The notes: a model not told the origin generated them from the sequence alone. Counted from the stretch's first letter, positions 1-8,715 are shown. The stretch: 64,000 nucleotides of DNA from an uncultured Selenomonadales bacterium (GCA_937877565.1 CALFJB010000016.1:1-64000), one strand, 5' to 3'. Translations and numbers: made by a program.

Positions 1-2
1 GC

Positions 3-179
3 ATTTACATTGACCCGCCGTATAATACCGGCAATGAAAATTGGATTTACAATGATAATGTTTCTGATGCAAGGTTGCAGAAATGGTTATGTATGATTTT
101 GAAATGTACACTGATGAAGCATTTACAATCAATAAATTTTCTGACGAACCGCAACTTAAAACTCCGATTGAAGAATTGA
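3..179 (+). pseudogene. DNA adenine methyltransferase fragment (type III Mod-like)
   Basis: An open frame running in from the left edge reads IDPPYNTGN followed by IYNDNV, which is catalytic motif IV (DPPY) and the following segment of beta-class N6-adenine methyltransferases of type III Mod subunits. After about 30 residues the match stops: the usual region with the SIDDNE motif does not follow, and the frame ends at a TGA. The gene is therefore broken here, by deletion or by fusion to the next reading frame. The upstream part lies outside the window. Motif IV is clear; the assignment to the type III family rests on the motif context. Confidence 0.65.
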
Positions 180-364
180 TTGACGAATATAACACAACAA
201 TTGACGCCGCTAAAAAATTATCGCACGTTACAGGCAATATATACAGCTTGATAACGCAAAAAGATAATTCCTATTATTATCCGACGGCAGGCTATGAACA
301 GAGACTCGGTAAGGAATATTTTTTGCACGCTATTAACTGGCACCATTGGAGCAAAGTTTTTTAA
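83..364 (+). CDS. Hypothetical protein, 93 residues
   Basis: An open frame of 93 codons overlaps the end of the methyltransferase fragment in another frame. I do not recognise the product. It is acidic in its first half, is rich in aromatic residues and ends with a WHHW motif. There is no clear ribosome binding site before the first ATG, and the upstream bases belong to the methyltransferase fragment, so this may be the tail of another gene joined at the same breakpoint. It could equally be chance coding. Confidence 0.3.
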   Translation: MVMYDFEMYTDEAFTINKFSDEPQLKTPIEELIDEYNTTIDAAKKLSHVTGNIYSLITQKDNSYYYPTAGYEQRLGKEYFLHAINWHHWSKVF

Positions 365-461
365 CTACGGCTTTTTATCCGGCGATTAGTATACAAATAA
401 TAAACAGTTGCCAAACTGGGAACACCCAGACAAATTAAAATAAATAAACCTAACAAACACT

Positions 462-488
462 AGCCGCCGTGTAATTGCGACGGCTTTT
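462..488 (+). terminator. Hairpin followed by T4, terminator or attenuator
   Basis: AGCCGCCG (462-469) pairs with CGACGGCT (478-485) with one mismatch over an 8-nt loop, and is followed by TTTT. It sits just ahead of the ribosome binding site of the next small gene, so it may end upstream transcription or attenuate the downstream gene. Confidence 0.5.
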
Positions 489-501
489 AGGAGGGATTGT
501 A

Positions 502-678
502 ATGAAAAAAAAGAATAATACTAAAGAATTTACCGAATTTACTGAAGGCACAGGTAGTGGGTTAATATTGATACTGTTCATTGCGTTTGCGGGGATTATG
601 CCCTATCTTTTGTTATTCGGTATGGCTTTTCTTACAGTGTATTTAATTGTCAAATTCTGCCTTGACGACGATGAATAA
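502..678 (+). CDS. Small membrane protein, 58 residues
   Basis: The start at 502 is chosen because AGGAGGG lies about 8 bases upstream; an ATG 27 bases earlier would place this site inside the gene. The protein has a charged N-terminus (MKKKNN), a central stretch of about 35 hydrophobic residues that can form one long or two short membrane helices, and an acidic tail (CLDDDE). No family is recognised. It is followed after 34 bases by another membrane-anchored gene on the same strand, and both share the terminator at 1323-1372, so they probably form a small operon. Confidence 0.6.
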   Translation: MKKKNNTKEFTEFTEGTGSGLILILFIAFAGIMPYLLLFGMAFLTVYLIVKFCLDDDE

Positions 679-712
679 ACGTATAAAATCAGAATATTTA
701 GGAGTGAAAAAT

Positions 713-1301
713 ATGGAAAGCAAAAAAAAATAAGATTTTAGGTGTGTTACTTGCAGTGATACTGTTTGTAGTAGCTTTATTTTTTTTGAAGGAACAAGAC
801 GTAGCAAGAAAAAAAGAACATTTTGAATCGGAAAATTATATGATGGATATTTTTGAAAAGCGCGAGTCTGGAGATATTGATTTAGGTTTTACACCAGAGG
901 AATTTAAAAACGCTTATGACAAATCCTTTATCGATGAACCACAAATAATTAGGGTAAAAGAAAGAAAAAGTAGCGTGGATTACTATTTAGATAACGGTAT
1001 GACAATAGGTGGAGAAATAAATGCTTACGGCAGAATAAGTTTCTTGATTTTTGGTGGTGATGAAGATTATGCGTACATAAGGTTAGAAAAACCACTAAAA
1101 AAATTTTTATATGGTGTTAATAAACTCTATGTTTTTGAATCTTATGGCATTGAAAAATTTTTACGCACTCCTTCAGAGAAGCACTATTTCACATTTATCG
1201 GAAATATTGTATTAAGCAAAATTTCAATATCTTCATTGTATGAAGATGACCTAACAACTAACAACAATCAAGGGCAAATATTCGTTGAAATAATTCCATA
1301 A
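713..1301 (+). CDS. Membrane-anchored hypothetical protein with A9 frameshift at its start
   Basis: A good ribosome binding site (GGAG) precedes ATG at 713, but a run of nine A at 722-730 sends this frame into TAA. With one A fewer the start reads MESKKNKILG and joins directly to a hydrophobic anchor (LLAVILFVVALFFL) and a 170-residue, mostly polar domain. Without the shift, translation would have to start at GTG 744 with no ribosome binding site and with the positively charged head missing. The domain (FTPEEFKNAYDKSF and later segments) is of unknown function. The A9 tract may be a mutation, a sequencing error or a real polymerase-slippage site. Confidence 0.6.
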
Positions 1302-1322
1302 GAGTATTTAACAAAATAAAAG

Positions 1323-1372
1323 CCTAACTAAAAAAAATAACCCGCCGAAAGGCGGGGCTTTTTTAGTTAGGA
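1323..1372. terminator. Bidirectional rho-independent terminator
   Basis: CCCGCC GAAA GGCGGG is a perfect GC stem with a GNRA tetraloop, enclosed by a second stem CCTAACTAAAAAA / TTTTTTAGTTAGG. The A-run on one side and the T-run on the other make it work in both directions. It separates the plus-strand membrane genes from the convergent minus-strand phage module. Confidence 0.9.
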
Positions 1373-1403
1373 GTGTTATATAAATGAAAGTTAGTTAGCG
1401 TTT

Positions 1404-1496
1404 TCAAGGCGGCAGTTTGCGCCGTTTGAGAAATTGCGCCTTGCCCATAACAGCGGCGAAGTCTGCAGGCGTCATCGAATTGTTTCCTAAATCCAT
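1404..1496 (-). CDS. Tiny phage-module protein, 30 residues
   Basis: ATG at 1496 is preceded by AAGGAGA at good spacing and opens a 30-codon frame (MDLGNNSMTPADFAAVMG, then a basic KRRK end). It is the last gene of the minus-strand phage module, directly ahead of the shared terminator. The strong ribosome binding site argues that it is translated. The function is unknown. Confidence 0.5.
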   Translation of the reverse strand: MDLGNNSMTPADFAAVMGKAQFLKRRKLPP

Positions 1497-1508
1497 TGCA
1501 CATTCTCC

Positions 1509-1784
1509 TTAAAAAATTCTTTCGATACTGACAAGATTATAGTTGCCGTTAAATTCGTTGATAGTAACGGTAACTATGTGCCGTTCGGGCTTAGCAAGTA
1601 CTAAAGTTTGTTCCGCAATGAAAACGTGATTAACGCCTTTTACAGGTTGTCCGCCAACGTAAGCAATAGGCTTATAAGTTGCACCACAAATTTCAGTCAT
1701 AGTAGCGAACCACGCCGACGCCGCCTCCTGTGGCATTGTTGTCATTTCTTGTTGTTCGACAACTTCAATAGCACCAAATTTCAT
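1509..1784 (-). CDS. Phage-module hypothetical protein, 91 residues
   Basis: The start is at 1784, where AGAAAGAAGG lies upstream; the frame stays open ten codons further but without a ribosome binding site. The product is a small soluble protein with alternating hydrophobic strands (HVFIAEQTLVLAK, HIVTVTINEF) suggesting a beta fold. No family is recognised. It lies between two other small genes of the late phage operon with short gaps. Confidence 0.6.
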   Translation of the reverse strand: MKFGAIEVVEQQEMTTMPQEAASAWFATMTEICGATYKPIAYVGGQPVKGVNHVFIAEQTLVLAKPERHIVTVTINEFNGNYNLVSIERIF

Positions 1785-1810
1785 AATTAAAACCTTCTTT
1801 CTAAAATATA

Positions 1811-2014
1811 TCAAAGACGCTGTCCAGTTATTCTGTTAGCAATATCTCTAAGCTGATTAAACTGTGCTTGCGTCATTTGTCCAGAGTTTAAAAGTTGTTG
1901 TACCGCTTGTTGCGGCGAAATGTTACCAAAGGTACGAGAATAATTTTGCGCAAAATTATTTAGTTGTTTTTGAAATAATTGAGGGTTGCCCATCAGTTGT
2001 TGAAGTTGAAACAT
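1811..2014 (-). CDS. Phage-module small Gln-rich protein, 67 residues
   Basis: ATG at 2014 follows AAGGAGCG. The protein is glutamine- and asparagine-rich and helical (MFQLQQLMGNPQLFQKQL, then SPQQAVQQLLNSGQMTQAQF). Its first 59 bases overlap the 3' end of the upstream gene in another frame, which is plausible in a compact phage operon. The function is unknown. Confidence 0.6.
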   Translation of the reverse strand: MFQLQQLMGNPQLFQKQLNNFAQNYSRTFGNISPQQAVQQLLNSGQMTQAQFNQLRDIANRITGQRL

Positions 2015-2363
2015 TTTTAATCGCTCCTTGAATAGAATCAATAAGTTGCTTGAATTGGTTGTCAATGGATTGTTTCAAGTCGTTAAATTCGGAACGAGAA
2101 ATAAAATTATCGTTGGCTTGTTGCTGAATTTCTTCGGTAAAATTGAAGGTTGCAAAACGTGACTGCATACCGTTAAAATCAGTAGACTTAAGCCAAAACT
2201 TTTTAGCGTCGAAGTCAATCAGCAAAACAGTATTACCGGCGGCAACAGGATAAACTCTAGCTCCCGCTTCGCCTTGTACAGGTACAACGATAACATTATT
2301 GTTATTAGATTGTTGCTGATATTGGAATTGTGGCGGCGAATACCCGCCAAAGAAATTAGCCAT
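1956..2363 (-). CDS. Phage-module hypothetical protein, 135 residues
   Basis: The N-terminus is low-complexity (GGYSPPQFQYQQQSNNNN), followed by a hydrophobic strand region (VIVVPVQGEAGARVYPVAAGNTVLLIDF) and a C-terminal coiled segment (SRSEFNDLKQSIDNQFKQLI). This layout resembles small phage structural or decoration proteins, but I cannot assign a family. The start codon overlaps the stop of the preceding papain-like gene, so the two are translationally coupled. Confidence 0.65.
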   Translation of the reverse strand: MANFFGGYSPPQFQYQQQSNNNNVIVVPVQGEAGARVYPVAAGNTVLLIDFDAKKFWLKSTDFNGMQSRFATFNFTEEIQQQANDNFISRSEFNDLKQSIDNQFKQLIDSIQGAIKNVSTSTTDGQPSIISKTTK

Positions 2364-2734
2364 TAAAAATTCTCCTTAGTCCAAAAGTGAATAGGATTTT
2401 CATTGCCGCTGTCCCACGCGTCATAATAATTGCCGTCAATGACAGTTACAACGTGACTGCCTGTAGCAAGTAAAAATCTGCCACGAGGATAATCAAAACA
2501 AAAATCTTTAACCGTGCAAGTGAAAGGAATGTTGAAACAACTGTAACCTAACTTGCGAAGGTAAGCCGCCCAAACATTATTGCTAGACGGCATATCGAAA
2601 AGCATTGCGCCTTGTTCGGCAATGTTCCAATAAACCGTTAGCCAATCCTGCCGAGTAAGTTTTGCAATAGCCCTAATGACACAATCGCCAACGCGCTTGC
2701 CGCTAGGATTAGGATTAAAAAATTTGTAACTCAT
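2363..2734 (-). CDS. Papain-like phage protein, 123 residues
   Basis: The protein starts with FFNPNPSGKRVGDCVIRAIA, then has MPSSNNVWAAYLRKLGY, ATGSHVVTVIDGNYYDAWDSG. The arrangement Cys (GDC), His (GSH) and Asp or Asn (DAWDSG) is that of small papain-like cysteine peptidases common in Firmicute phages and mobile elements. The catalytic Cys18, the His of GSHVV and the acidic residue are all present. It may process phage proteins or cleave cell-wall peptide; the target is not known. The gene overlaps the next one by one base. Confidence 0.75.
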   Translation of the reverse strand: MSYKFFNPNPSGKRVGDCVIRAIAKLTRQDWLTVYWNIAEQGAMLFDMPSSNNVWAAYLRKLGYSCFNIPFTCTVKDFCFDYPRGRFLLATGSHVVTVIDGNYYDAWDSGNENPIHFWTKENF

Positions 2735-2787
2735 AGCTGAATATTAGCACGAAAGGCGAAATTAAAACGCTACACTTAAGATAAAAA

Positions 2788-3054
2788 TTATCTAAGATAG
2801 AAATTTAAAAACCAATTATAATTAACGGTATGATAATAAATTTGGTCGTAAATCTTAGCAAGGATTTTTCTAATACCTGCCTCTGAACGATTAACCTTTT
2901 CAGCAATGGCGCAAATAGATAATCCTTGCAGAATGTACAAGCTGATAATATTTTCCTGTTCAGGCGTCAATTTAGAGGAGCGAATGACTGTATTAAATTG
3001 TTCGCGTGAACATCGTTTAAGTAACAGGCGAACGCCTTTTCTTGAATCAATCAT
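2788..3054 (-). CDS. Helix-turn-helix protein, sigma-70 region 4-like, 88 residues
   Basis: The middle of the protein (LTPEQENIISLYILQGLSICAIAEKVNRSEAGIRK) is a typical two-helix plus recognition-helix pattern like region 4 of sigma factors or LuxR-type HTH domains. It overlaps the amidase gene by four bases, so it is cotranscribed with the lysis genes. It may regulate late phage expression. The C-terminus is short and aromatic. There is no sigma region 2, so it cannot be a full sigma factor. Confidence 0.65.
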   Translation of the reverse strand: MIDSRKGVRLLLKRCSREQFNTVIRSSKLTPEQENIISLYILQGLSICAIAEKVNRSEAGIRKILAKIYDQIYYHTVNYNWFLNFYLR

Positions 3055-3620
3055 AATTTTTTACCGCAAAAAGGACAGGCATCAGTAGGAGCAACAATAG
3101 CATCAGGTTTAATTCCTAAGTACAAAAGAATACCCTTGCCAATAGCAACAGCAAATTCTTCAGTGTGGTTTTTGAGTAAAAGATTATCTTGCTGATTGTC
3201 GATAAAAGCAGTTTCAACTAAAACCGAAGGGCAGTTAGTATTAGCAAGCACATAAAAGCCCGCCTCCTTAATACCTCTATCAACCATTTCTGGAAACGCC
3301 TTTAAAATCTGTAAGTGAATGGCGTTTGCAATTCTTTTGCCGGTAGTTGAATTATAAAAATAATAAGTCTCCGTACCTTTAGCATTGCCGTTGAAGGCGT
3401 TGCAATGTATAGAAACAAAAATATCTGCGTCAAATTTGTTGGATTCATCGCAGATTCTTTCTAAGCCGTCAAATTGAAAAAGTTTAGTAGTCAAGCCAAA
3501 CTTCCTTAAATAACTTTCAACCCGTGCGCCAATGCAATATGCAATATCAGATTCTTTCAAGCCAAAACCAACTGCGCCGCAGTCTGTATCGCCGTGTCCG
3601 GGGTTAATCATTATTCTCAT
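3051..3620 (-). CDS. N-acetylmuramoyl-L-alanine amidase, Amidase_3 family
   Basis: The zinc ligands of Amidase_3 are visible: His in NPGHGDTD near the start, His in VSIHCNAF and the catalytic Glu in VETAFIDN. The enzyme hydrolyses the amide bond between muramic acid and L-alanine in peptidoglycan and would serve as phage endolysin. The C-terminal CPFCGKK adds half a zinc ribbon. The start at 3620 is chosen because GGAGGTG lies nine bases upstream; a GTG twelve bases earlier falls within this site. There is no signal peptide, so export would need the holin-like neighbour encoded just upstream. Confidence 0.9.
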   Translation of the reverse strand: MRIMINPGHGDTDCGAVGFGLKESDIAYCIGARVESYLRKFGLTTKLFQFDGLERICDESNKFDADIFVSIHCNAFNGNAKGTETYYFYNSTTGKRIANAIHLQILKAFPEMVDRGIKEAGFYVLANTNCPSVLVETAFIDNQQDNLLLKNHTEEFAVAIGKGILLYLGIKPDAIVAPTDACPFCGKKL

Positions 3621-3849
3621 TGTGTTTAACACCTCCTGAATATTTTATTTCAAAAGTGTTGATTTTAAATTTGAGTTCCTTCACGTCGTCTTTGAGTGCG
3701 GAAATTTCTTTAGTATGATCTTCGCCGAGTTTGTTAATGGCGGCAGTAAGTTTATCAAGACTGCATCTGACTTCGCGCAGTGTGTAAAGACAGATAATGG
3801 CAGGAACGCCAACAGTACTGACAAATTGAGGAGTGAAAAAAGTATCCAT
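3604..3849 (-). CDS. YvrJ-family / holin-like membrane protein, 81 residues
   Basis: One N-terminal hydrophobic segment (VSTVGVPAIICLYTL) is followed by a heptad-like helix (LDKLTAAINKLGEDHTKEI, then LKDDVKELKFKI). This is the pattern of YvrJ-family proteins found next to endolysins in Firmicute prophages. The gene overlaps the amidase start by 17 bases, so the two are coupled, which supports a lysis role. It is anchored once in the membrane, unlike most multi-pass holins. Confidence 0.7.
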   Translation of the reverse strand: MDTFFTPQFVSTVGVPAIICLYTLREVRCSLDKLTAAINKLGEDHTKEISALKDDVKELKFKINTFEIKYSGGVKHNENND

Positions 3850-3854
3850 AAAAA

Positions 3855-5381
3855 TTACCTCTTAGCCTTAGAAATATTTTTGAGTTCGCGCAGTCGAAAA
3901 TTTTTTAAGCCTTCATCGATTATTTTTTGCGGTTGCCCATCCTGAATCAAAAACAATTCGCCGCCGTGAATACCTAACAGATATTTTTGGTTTGAAAGTT
4001 TAGCAATAGAAAAATTCCTGAAATGAGAAATATTCCTGCCGAAGTTATTAAAATTCAAAACAAGCTGATTGTTTTCATCAAAAAGTTTAGGAACGTCGCC
4101 GGTTAAAATATAAAAGCCGTCTTGAACAGGGATTTTAATTTCTTCCTGAAAATCTTTAATACCTAGACTAATTGAAGGAACAGAAAAATCTATATAATTG
4201 CGGTGTACGTAATAAGTGGTGCCGGGATTGCCGCCTTCTTCGTAGTAAAGCTGTGAAATAAAGGCGGAAACGTCAATAGAATAATGGGAGCCGCCTTTAT
4301 TGCCTGCGGTACCAACACTACCTTCAGGGTCGGTATTCACATATTCAACAAAATACATTGCTGCGTCGTCGGTCTGACTGTTTATGTGTTCAAAATATTT
4401 TTTATTGGAGCCGTCGGAATAAAAGATAAAACGTCGGGAATAAGAAACGCCGCTGACAGCAACGCCGTTAACATCGTCTGAAACAGTTTCGAAAGAACAA
4501 TCAAATTCAGCAGTTTCAATGTGCATAACGGGATGAGCGTAAAGGTCGTTAAAAAGTTTAGGAACATTAAAAGCAAAAGGAGAATGTTTAATCCAATCAT
4601 ACAAATTTTGATCGCCGGTAATAATTCGATAATTAAGCCCTGTATCTAGGATAGCTTGTGTAATTTGCTCGGCAAGCGTGTCTGGGGTTTCGGCGTCTTG
4701 AAATGGAATAAATTCATCTTGCCCTGTAGATAAATTAGTAGTTTCTACATAAACATTTGGCGGTACAGGAGTTTCATCGCGCGTTGTACAACCAACCGAA
4801 ATAAAAGCACTCCAATTACCTAATCTGTCAAATTTAAACAAGTCAAGCGAAATGTAAGCGTCGTAATTACTGCCGCCCGTAACTAAAACAGTACCAGCAA
4901 GCGAACTTAAAGAAAAGTTTTTAATTTCTTTGCCGTCTTTTTTAATTGATATAAAACCGTCTTCAATAATGTTGCCGTTGCGAATGTGAGCCGAGCCGCC
5001 GAAAAAATAAGCAGTGAATAATTCGCCGCTTTCAGAAATTTCAGCGTCAATGAAAAACTCTGCTCCGTGTAAGAATTTATTTTTGTCGTTGACAATGAAA
5101 GAATCTAAGGCAATGTCATAATCTTTGAAAACGGCGGAAGAATTGAAATAACCGCGCAAAGAAATTTCATCATATAAATCAATAGCCAAAACTGGAATAC
5201 CGCCTTGAACAGGAAAAGTAGGAGCGGCTTTAGGAGAAAGATTGCCGAAAATATATTTACCGTCGGTATAAACAAAGTCGCCTGCCTGACAAGGAAAATT
5301 GCCAATGAAAAATAATTTTTTGCCTTGAGTGTCGAAGGCGTAACCTTTACCGGTAGATTGAATTTGAGTTTTGTAATACAT
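3855..5381 (-). CDS. Phage tail-associated protein, 508 residues
   Basis: A long acidic protein rich in beta strands, Gly, Asp and aromatic residues, without signal peptide or membrane helix. It lies between the baseplate-like 80-residue protein and the lysis genes, where tail fibre or receptor-binding proteins are usual. A C-terminal stretch (YLLGIHGGELFLIQDGQ) looks like a beta-propeller or fibre repeat. No named domain is recognised. The reading frame is intact, in contrast with the flanking regions. Confidence 0.65.
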   Translation of the reverse strand: MYYKTQIQSTGKGYAFDTQGKKLFFIGNFPCQAGDFVYTDGKYIFGNLSPKAAPTFPVQGGIPVLAIDLYDEISLRGYFNSSAVFKDYDIALDSFIVNDKNKFLHGAEFFIDAEISESGELFTAYFFGGSAHIRNGNIIEDGFISIKKDGKEIKNFSLSSLAGTVLVTGGSNYDAYISLDLFKFDRLGNWSAFISVGCTTRDETPVPPNVYVETTNLSTGQDEFIPFQDAETPDTLAEQITQAILDTGLNYRIITGDQNLYDWIKHSPFAFNVPKLFNDLYAHPVMHIETAEFDCSFETVSDDVNGVAVSGVSYSRRFIFYSDGSNKKYFEHINSQTDDAAMYFVEYVNTDPEGSVGTAGNKGGSHYSIDVSAFISQLYYEEGGNPGTTYYVHRNYIDFSVPSISLGIKDFQEEIKIPVQDGFYILTGDVPKLFDENNQLVLNFNNFGRNISHFRNFSIAKLSNQKYLLGIHGGELFLIQDGQPQKIIDEGLKNFRLRELKNISKAKR

Positions 5382-5624
5382 TTAACCAACTCCAACAACG
5401 GCGGCAGTATTTGAATTGTCTGGAACAAGGCAAACAACTTTATCGCCGTCGCCAAAAGGAATATCAGTAACGGGATTGTAATTTAAAGTTTTTCCGTTGG
5501 ATAAACGAACTTTTTTGCCGTCAACAATACCGGTTTGAGCCTTGTTAATATCTTTGGGAATTTTAGAATCAATGTAACGAAGAATGGCTTGTTGCATTGA
5601 GGCAATAGCAGGAGAATAAGCCAT
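5382..5624 (-). CDS. Small phage baseplate/tail protein, 80 residues
   Basis: The start at 5624 follows AAGGAGG. The N-terminal helix (IASMQQAILRYIDSKIP) is followed by a small barrel-like segment (KVRLSNGKTLNYNPVTD, then GDKVVCLVPDNSNTAAVVGVG) resembling OB-type domains of baseplate spike or hub-linker proteins. It lies four bases from the start of the 508-residue tail gene. The family is not certain. Confidence 0.6.
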   Translation of the reverse strand: MAYSPAIASMQQAILRYIDSKIPKDINKAQTGIVDGKKVRLSNGKTLNYNPVTDIPFGDGDKVVCLVPDNSNTAAVVGVG

Positions 5625-5638
5625 AGAAAAAACCTCCT

Positions 5639-8600
5639 TCAGTACCAACGAATTAAAGTTAAAGATTGTTTAACAAAAATTTCTGGAGTTTGAGTAACGG
5701 TGTTACTTTCAAGAAAATAAACATTACCGGCGAAAATAATTTTGTCGTTGAAGTCGAAAACGTGAGGGAAATTGTAAATATCGAAAGAAACAGTTTCTTG
5801 AGTTTTGCGGTTAAGCCATTTAATATCATTAGTAATTTGATGAAGTCTAGCTGCGCCGAGCACTGGAAAAGACGAATCATAAAGTTTTACAGTTTCCAAC
5901 GTACCTGAAATAGTAGTGTCGGAAGTTTCATCATCTTCATCATACTTTCGCCAAATACGCCCAACGACAGCAATTTTTCTGCCGTCTTGGTAAACGTAAC
6001 TTGCAAGTTTATCATTCATAAAGCCGCCAAAAAAAGTGTGTCCATCAGCTTCAACTTTGTAAAGCGGACCGAATGAGCCTGCCCAAATACCGCGCTCTGA
6101 ACTAACTTTATCATCGTAAGGGGTCGGCTTATCAGTATGGCGTGCGGAAGTAGTAACACTGCCATTAATATTTCCATCTTGGTCGGTACTAGAAACGTGT
6201 TGCTGTCCACTGCCGGAATAACTGTGAGTAACAGTGCGGCTGTCAACTACTTCAAAAAATCCCTCTTCGTTTGTTTGGTATTCAGTAGTTTTTTCAATCA
6301 CGAGGCGTTTGTAGCTGTCGTATTCATTTTTAACAACAACTTTAGTATCGACATCGCCGCCGGTGGTTGTAGTTTCAGTGCGCGTAGTGTTGCCGTCTGA
6401 ATCGTATTCGTAAGTAACAGTAGTAGTAATAGTGTTGTGTTGCGCCGCGCTTTCTTGAGTGGTTGAAGTAGTTTCACTGGTTCCGTCGCTGTAAGTTGAA
6501 GTAACGGTTGAAGTGTGCCCGTCGTCGGTAGTTACAGTACGTTCAAGCAAAACGCGGGGCTGTTCTTCGGGTTCGTCTTCGGGGTCTGTACCTTCGGGGT
6601 CTGTAATTTCATTGCCCAAAACGTCTTCCCAATAACCTTTTGAACTGCTGGAATTTGAGCCGTTGGAAATAGTCCTTTCAAGGTCTTCAGTATTACGAGT
6701 AACGCCAAAACTGGTACGCATTAAAGATTTTTGCACGGTTAATTCTGCAACTTGGTAACCTGATAAATCGAAAATATTTTGTTCGTGTCCGCGCTGAATT
6801 ACGTATAAAAAATTATTGCGAATGAAAACATTAATAATTTTGTGCGGTATTCTGGAAGTCCAGCTGAAAATTTCAGAAATTAAATCTTGATAAGTGACGC
6901 CTTCCTGTTTAATGTCAACGCTAGAAATAAAATCGTCGAAAAGTAAAATTGGGAATTTGTGAAGAATCCCTGCAAGTTTCCAAACGTGCGCACTGGCATA
7001 AGCGTGAGGGTTTTCGTTGATGGTAACTTTGTCGGTATCATCTATAACAATTTTGCCGCCTTTTTCAACGACGTTATCTTTGTCTGTAAAGAAATTGCCG
7101 CCTTGCCACGTTTCTTTTTGAAGTTTGTAAGCAATTTGGGTAAAAAGTAAATCATCAATGTCGGAGCAACAATGGCAGGTAGTTAAAATACCGCTCTGCG
7201 AAGTGGATTCAACGCGCAAACTGAAAATGTAGTCAAGGTATTGTCCGGCAATTTGTTGAAGAATTTGAACATTGGCGGTAGTAGTGAAAGTAATTTGGTC
7301 GGTAAGTTGTTGGGGAGAAATGGAAATGCTGAAAGATTGAATGCCGGTAGAATAATCAACGGCTTTATCGATAACAAGATTTTCAGCAGGCGCAAGAATT
7401 ACTTTGTACGGAATTTTTCTTTGAGTGTCGCAGTAAAGATTAACGGTACGAATGATATTTCTGGAAGTGTCAAAAGTAGGTTCAATGGATTTAATAACTT
7501 TTCTGAAAGTGTCGAAGTCAAAATTTGTAGAATGAATTAAATTCCTCTGCAAGTCAAAATCGGAAACAAAATCGAAAGGCTTTAAAGTTTTGCGCATTAA
7601 ATCAAAATCGACGTTGAAAGGCAAGGTAGTATTTTCATTCAGTGAAATTTGGTAATTTGAAATAATGACGTTGGAAAAAGAAATTTGATTGTTGCCGGAC
7701 TGCAGATAAAAATTATCAAAGTCATTGCCATTATTAACATTGCCGGTGTAGGTGTAAAGTAAATTCCCGTCAAGCCACGCCTCAATAATTCCTTCAGTTG
7801 CGCCGCTAACCATATGCAGTAAAATTGTTTGCAAAGTATTCAAATAAAGCACGTTGGCGAAAGATTGAGCAATATTACTGGCAGAATTACTACTCCAAAA
7901 ATTAATTGCATAACCATTTGAGCAAATACCATCAACTTTATTACTGTTGTTTGGGTCGTCGTTATAAGCCCGCCAACGATAGGAACTGCTGCCGCTGTCG
8001 TAACGAGTGCTGAAAACGTCAAACTTTATCCAAATTTCATCAGTGGCAGGAATATCAAAACATTTGGAAGTTGCAGATTGGAAAAATGAAGATTTAAAAA
8101 TGGCGTCGTCAAGTTGAACAGTTTCGCCTTCGACAGAAAGTAAATCAGCAGTACCGAAATTTTCATACCGCCAAAGTTGCTTGACTTTTCTTAGCGTGTC
8201 AAAGTCGGCTTGAACGTTAGCTGAAAGTTTTCTGCAAGTGTCGAAGTCCAAAGAAAATGAGCCGTCAAGATTTAAGCCCAAATTTTCCGCAGTGATTGTG
8301 ACGTTGCTAAGGTCGGCGTTATATCCTGGATTTGCTAAACTTTTGCCTTGCGATAAAATCCTAAAATAATTGCCAACAGGATAACCGTTATCAAAAACAA
8401 TGTCGGCAGTGTTGCCTGTTCCTAGAGTATCAGTCCAAGTGCCTACATCTTGCCACGTTTCGCCTTCATCATAAGAAATTTGGAAAATACCTGCACGCGG
8501 TAAACTGCCTCGCGAAGTTATATTTATTGCAGAAATTTCAATGGTTTTTGCGGTAATAATTTGCAACCACGCGCCGCTATTCATTGCGTTTAGATATGAA

Positions 8601-8713
8601 GTCGCTGAACTGTCAAAAGCTTTCCACGCGGCAGAATCTGCACCGCCGCCGGAAGAAACAATTAATTCTGTGTTTGAATTATTGCTTGTTAAAACAGGTT
8701 GAATCCATTGCAT
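5639..8713 (-). CDS. Large phage tail tip/fibre protein with discoidin domain and FDTxRK repeats
   Basis: 1024 residues. Residues about 25-125 look like a discoidin (F5/8 type C) carbohydrate-binding domain (AWKAFDSSATSYLNA, then GSLPRAGIFQISYDEG). Residues about 180-355 resemble a LamG/concanavalin-like domain with EAWLDGNLLYTYTG. Seven copies of a short motif of the form FDTxRK occur at about residues 156, 170, 369, 385, 398, 414 and 428. Then comes a region like phage tail hub proteins (SISISPQQLTDQ) and a threonine-rich stretch with repeated TTT motifs. It is probably the host-recognition protein, and the binding domains suggest attachment to surface glycans. The gene is intact. Confidence 0.75.
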   Translation of the reverse strand: MQWIQPVLTSNNSNTELIVSSGGGADSAAWKAFDSSATSYLNAMNSGAWLQIITAKTIEISAINITSRGSLPRAGIFQISYDEGETWQDVGTWTDTLGTGNTADIVFDNGYPVGNYFRILSQGKSLANPGYNADLSNVTITAENLGLNLDGSFSLDFDTCRKLSANVQADFDTLRKVKQLWRYENFGTADLLSVEGETVQLDDAIFKSSFFQSATSKCFDIPATDEIWIKFDVFSTRYDSGSSSYRWRAYNDDPNNSNKVDGICSNGYAINFWSSNSASNIAQSFANVLYLNTLQTILLHMVSGATEGIIEAWLDGNLLYTYTGNVNNGNDFDNFYLQSGNNQISFSNVIISNYQISLNENTTLPFNVDFDLMRKTLKPFDFVSDFDLQRNLIHSTNFDFDTFRKVIKSIEPTFDTSRNIIRTVNLYCDTQRKIPYKVILAPAENLVIDKAVDYSTGIQSFSISISPQQLTDQITFTTTANVQILQQIAGQYLDYIFSLRVESTSQSGILTTCHCCSDIDDLLFTQIAYKLQKETWQGGNFFTDKDNVVEKGGKIVIDDTDKVTINENPHAYASAHVWKLAGILHKFPILLFDDFISSVDIKQEGVTYQDLISEIFSWTSRIPHKIINVFIRNNFLYVIQRGHEQNIFDLSGYQVAELTVQKSLMRTSFGVTRNTEDLERTISNGSNSSSSKGYWEDVLGNEITDPEGTDPEDEPEEQPRVLLERTVTTDDGHTSTVTSTYSDGTSETTSTTQESAAQHNTITTTVTYEYDSDGNTTRTETTTTGGDVDTKVVVKNEYDSYKRLVIEKTTEYQTNEEGFFEVVDSRTVTHSYSGSGQQHVSSTDQDGNINGSVTTSARHTDKPTPYDDKVSSERGIWAGSFGPLYKVEADGHTFFGGFMNDKLASYVYQDGRKIAVVGRIWRKYDEDDETSDTTISGTLETVKLYDSSFPVLGAARLHQITNDIKWLNRKTQETVSFDIYNFPHVFDFNDKIIFAGNVYFLESNTVTQTPEIFVKQSLTLIRWY

Positions 8714-8715
8714 AA

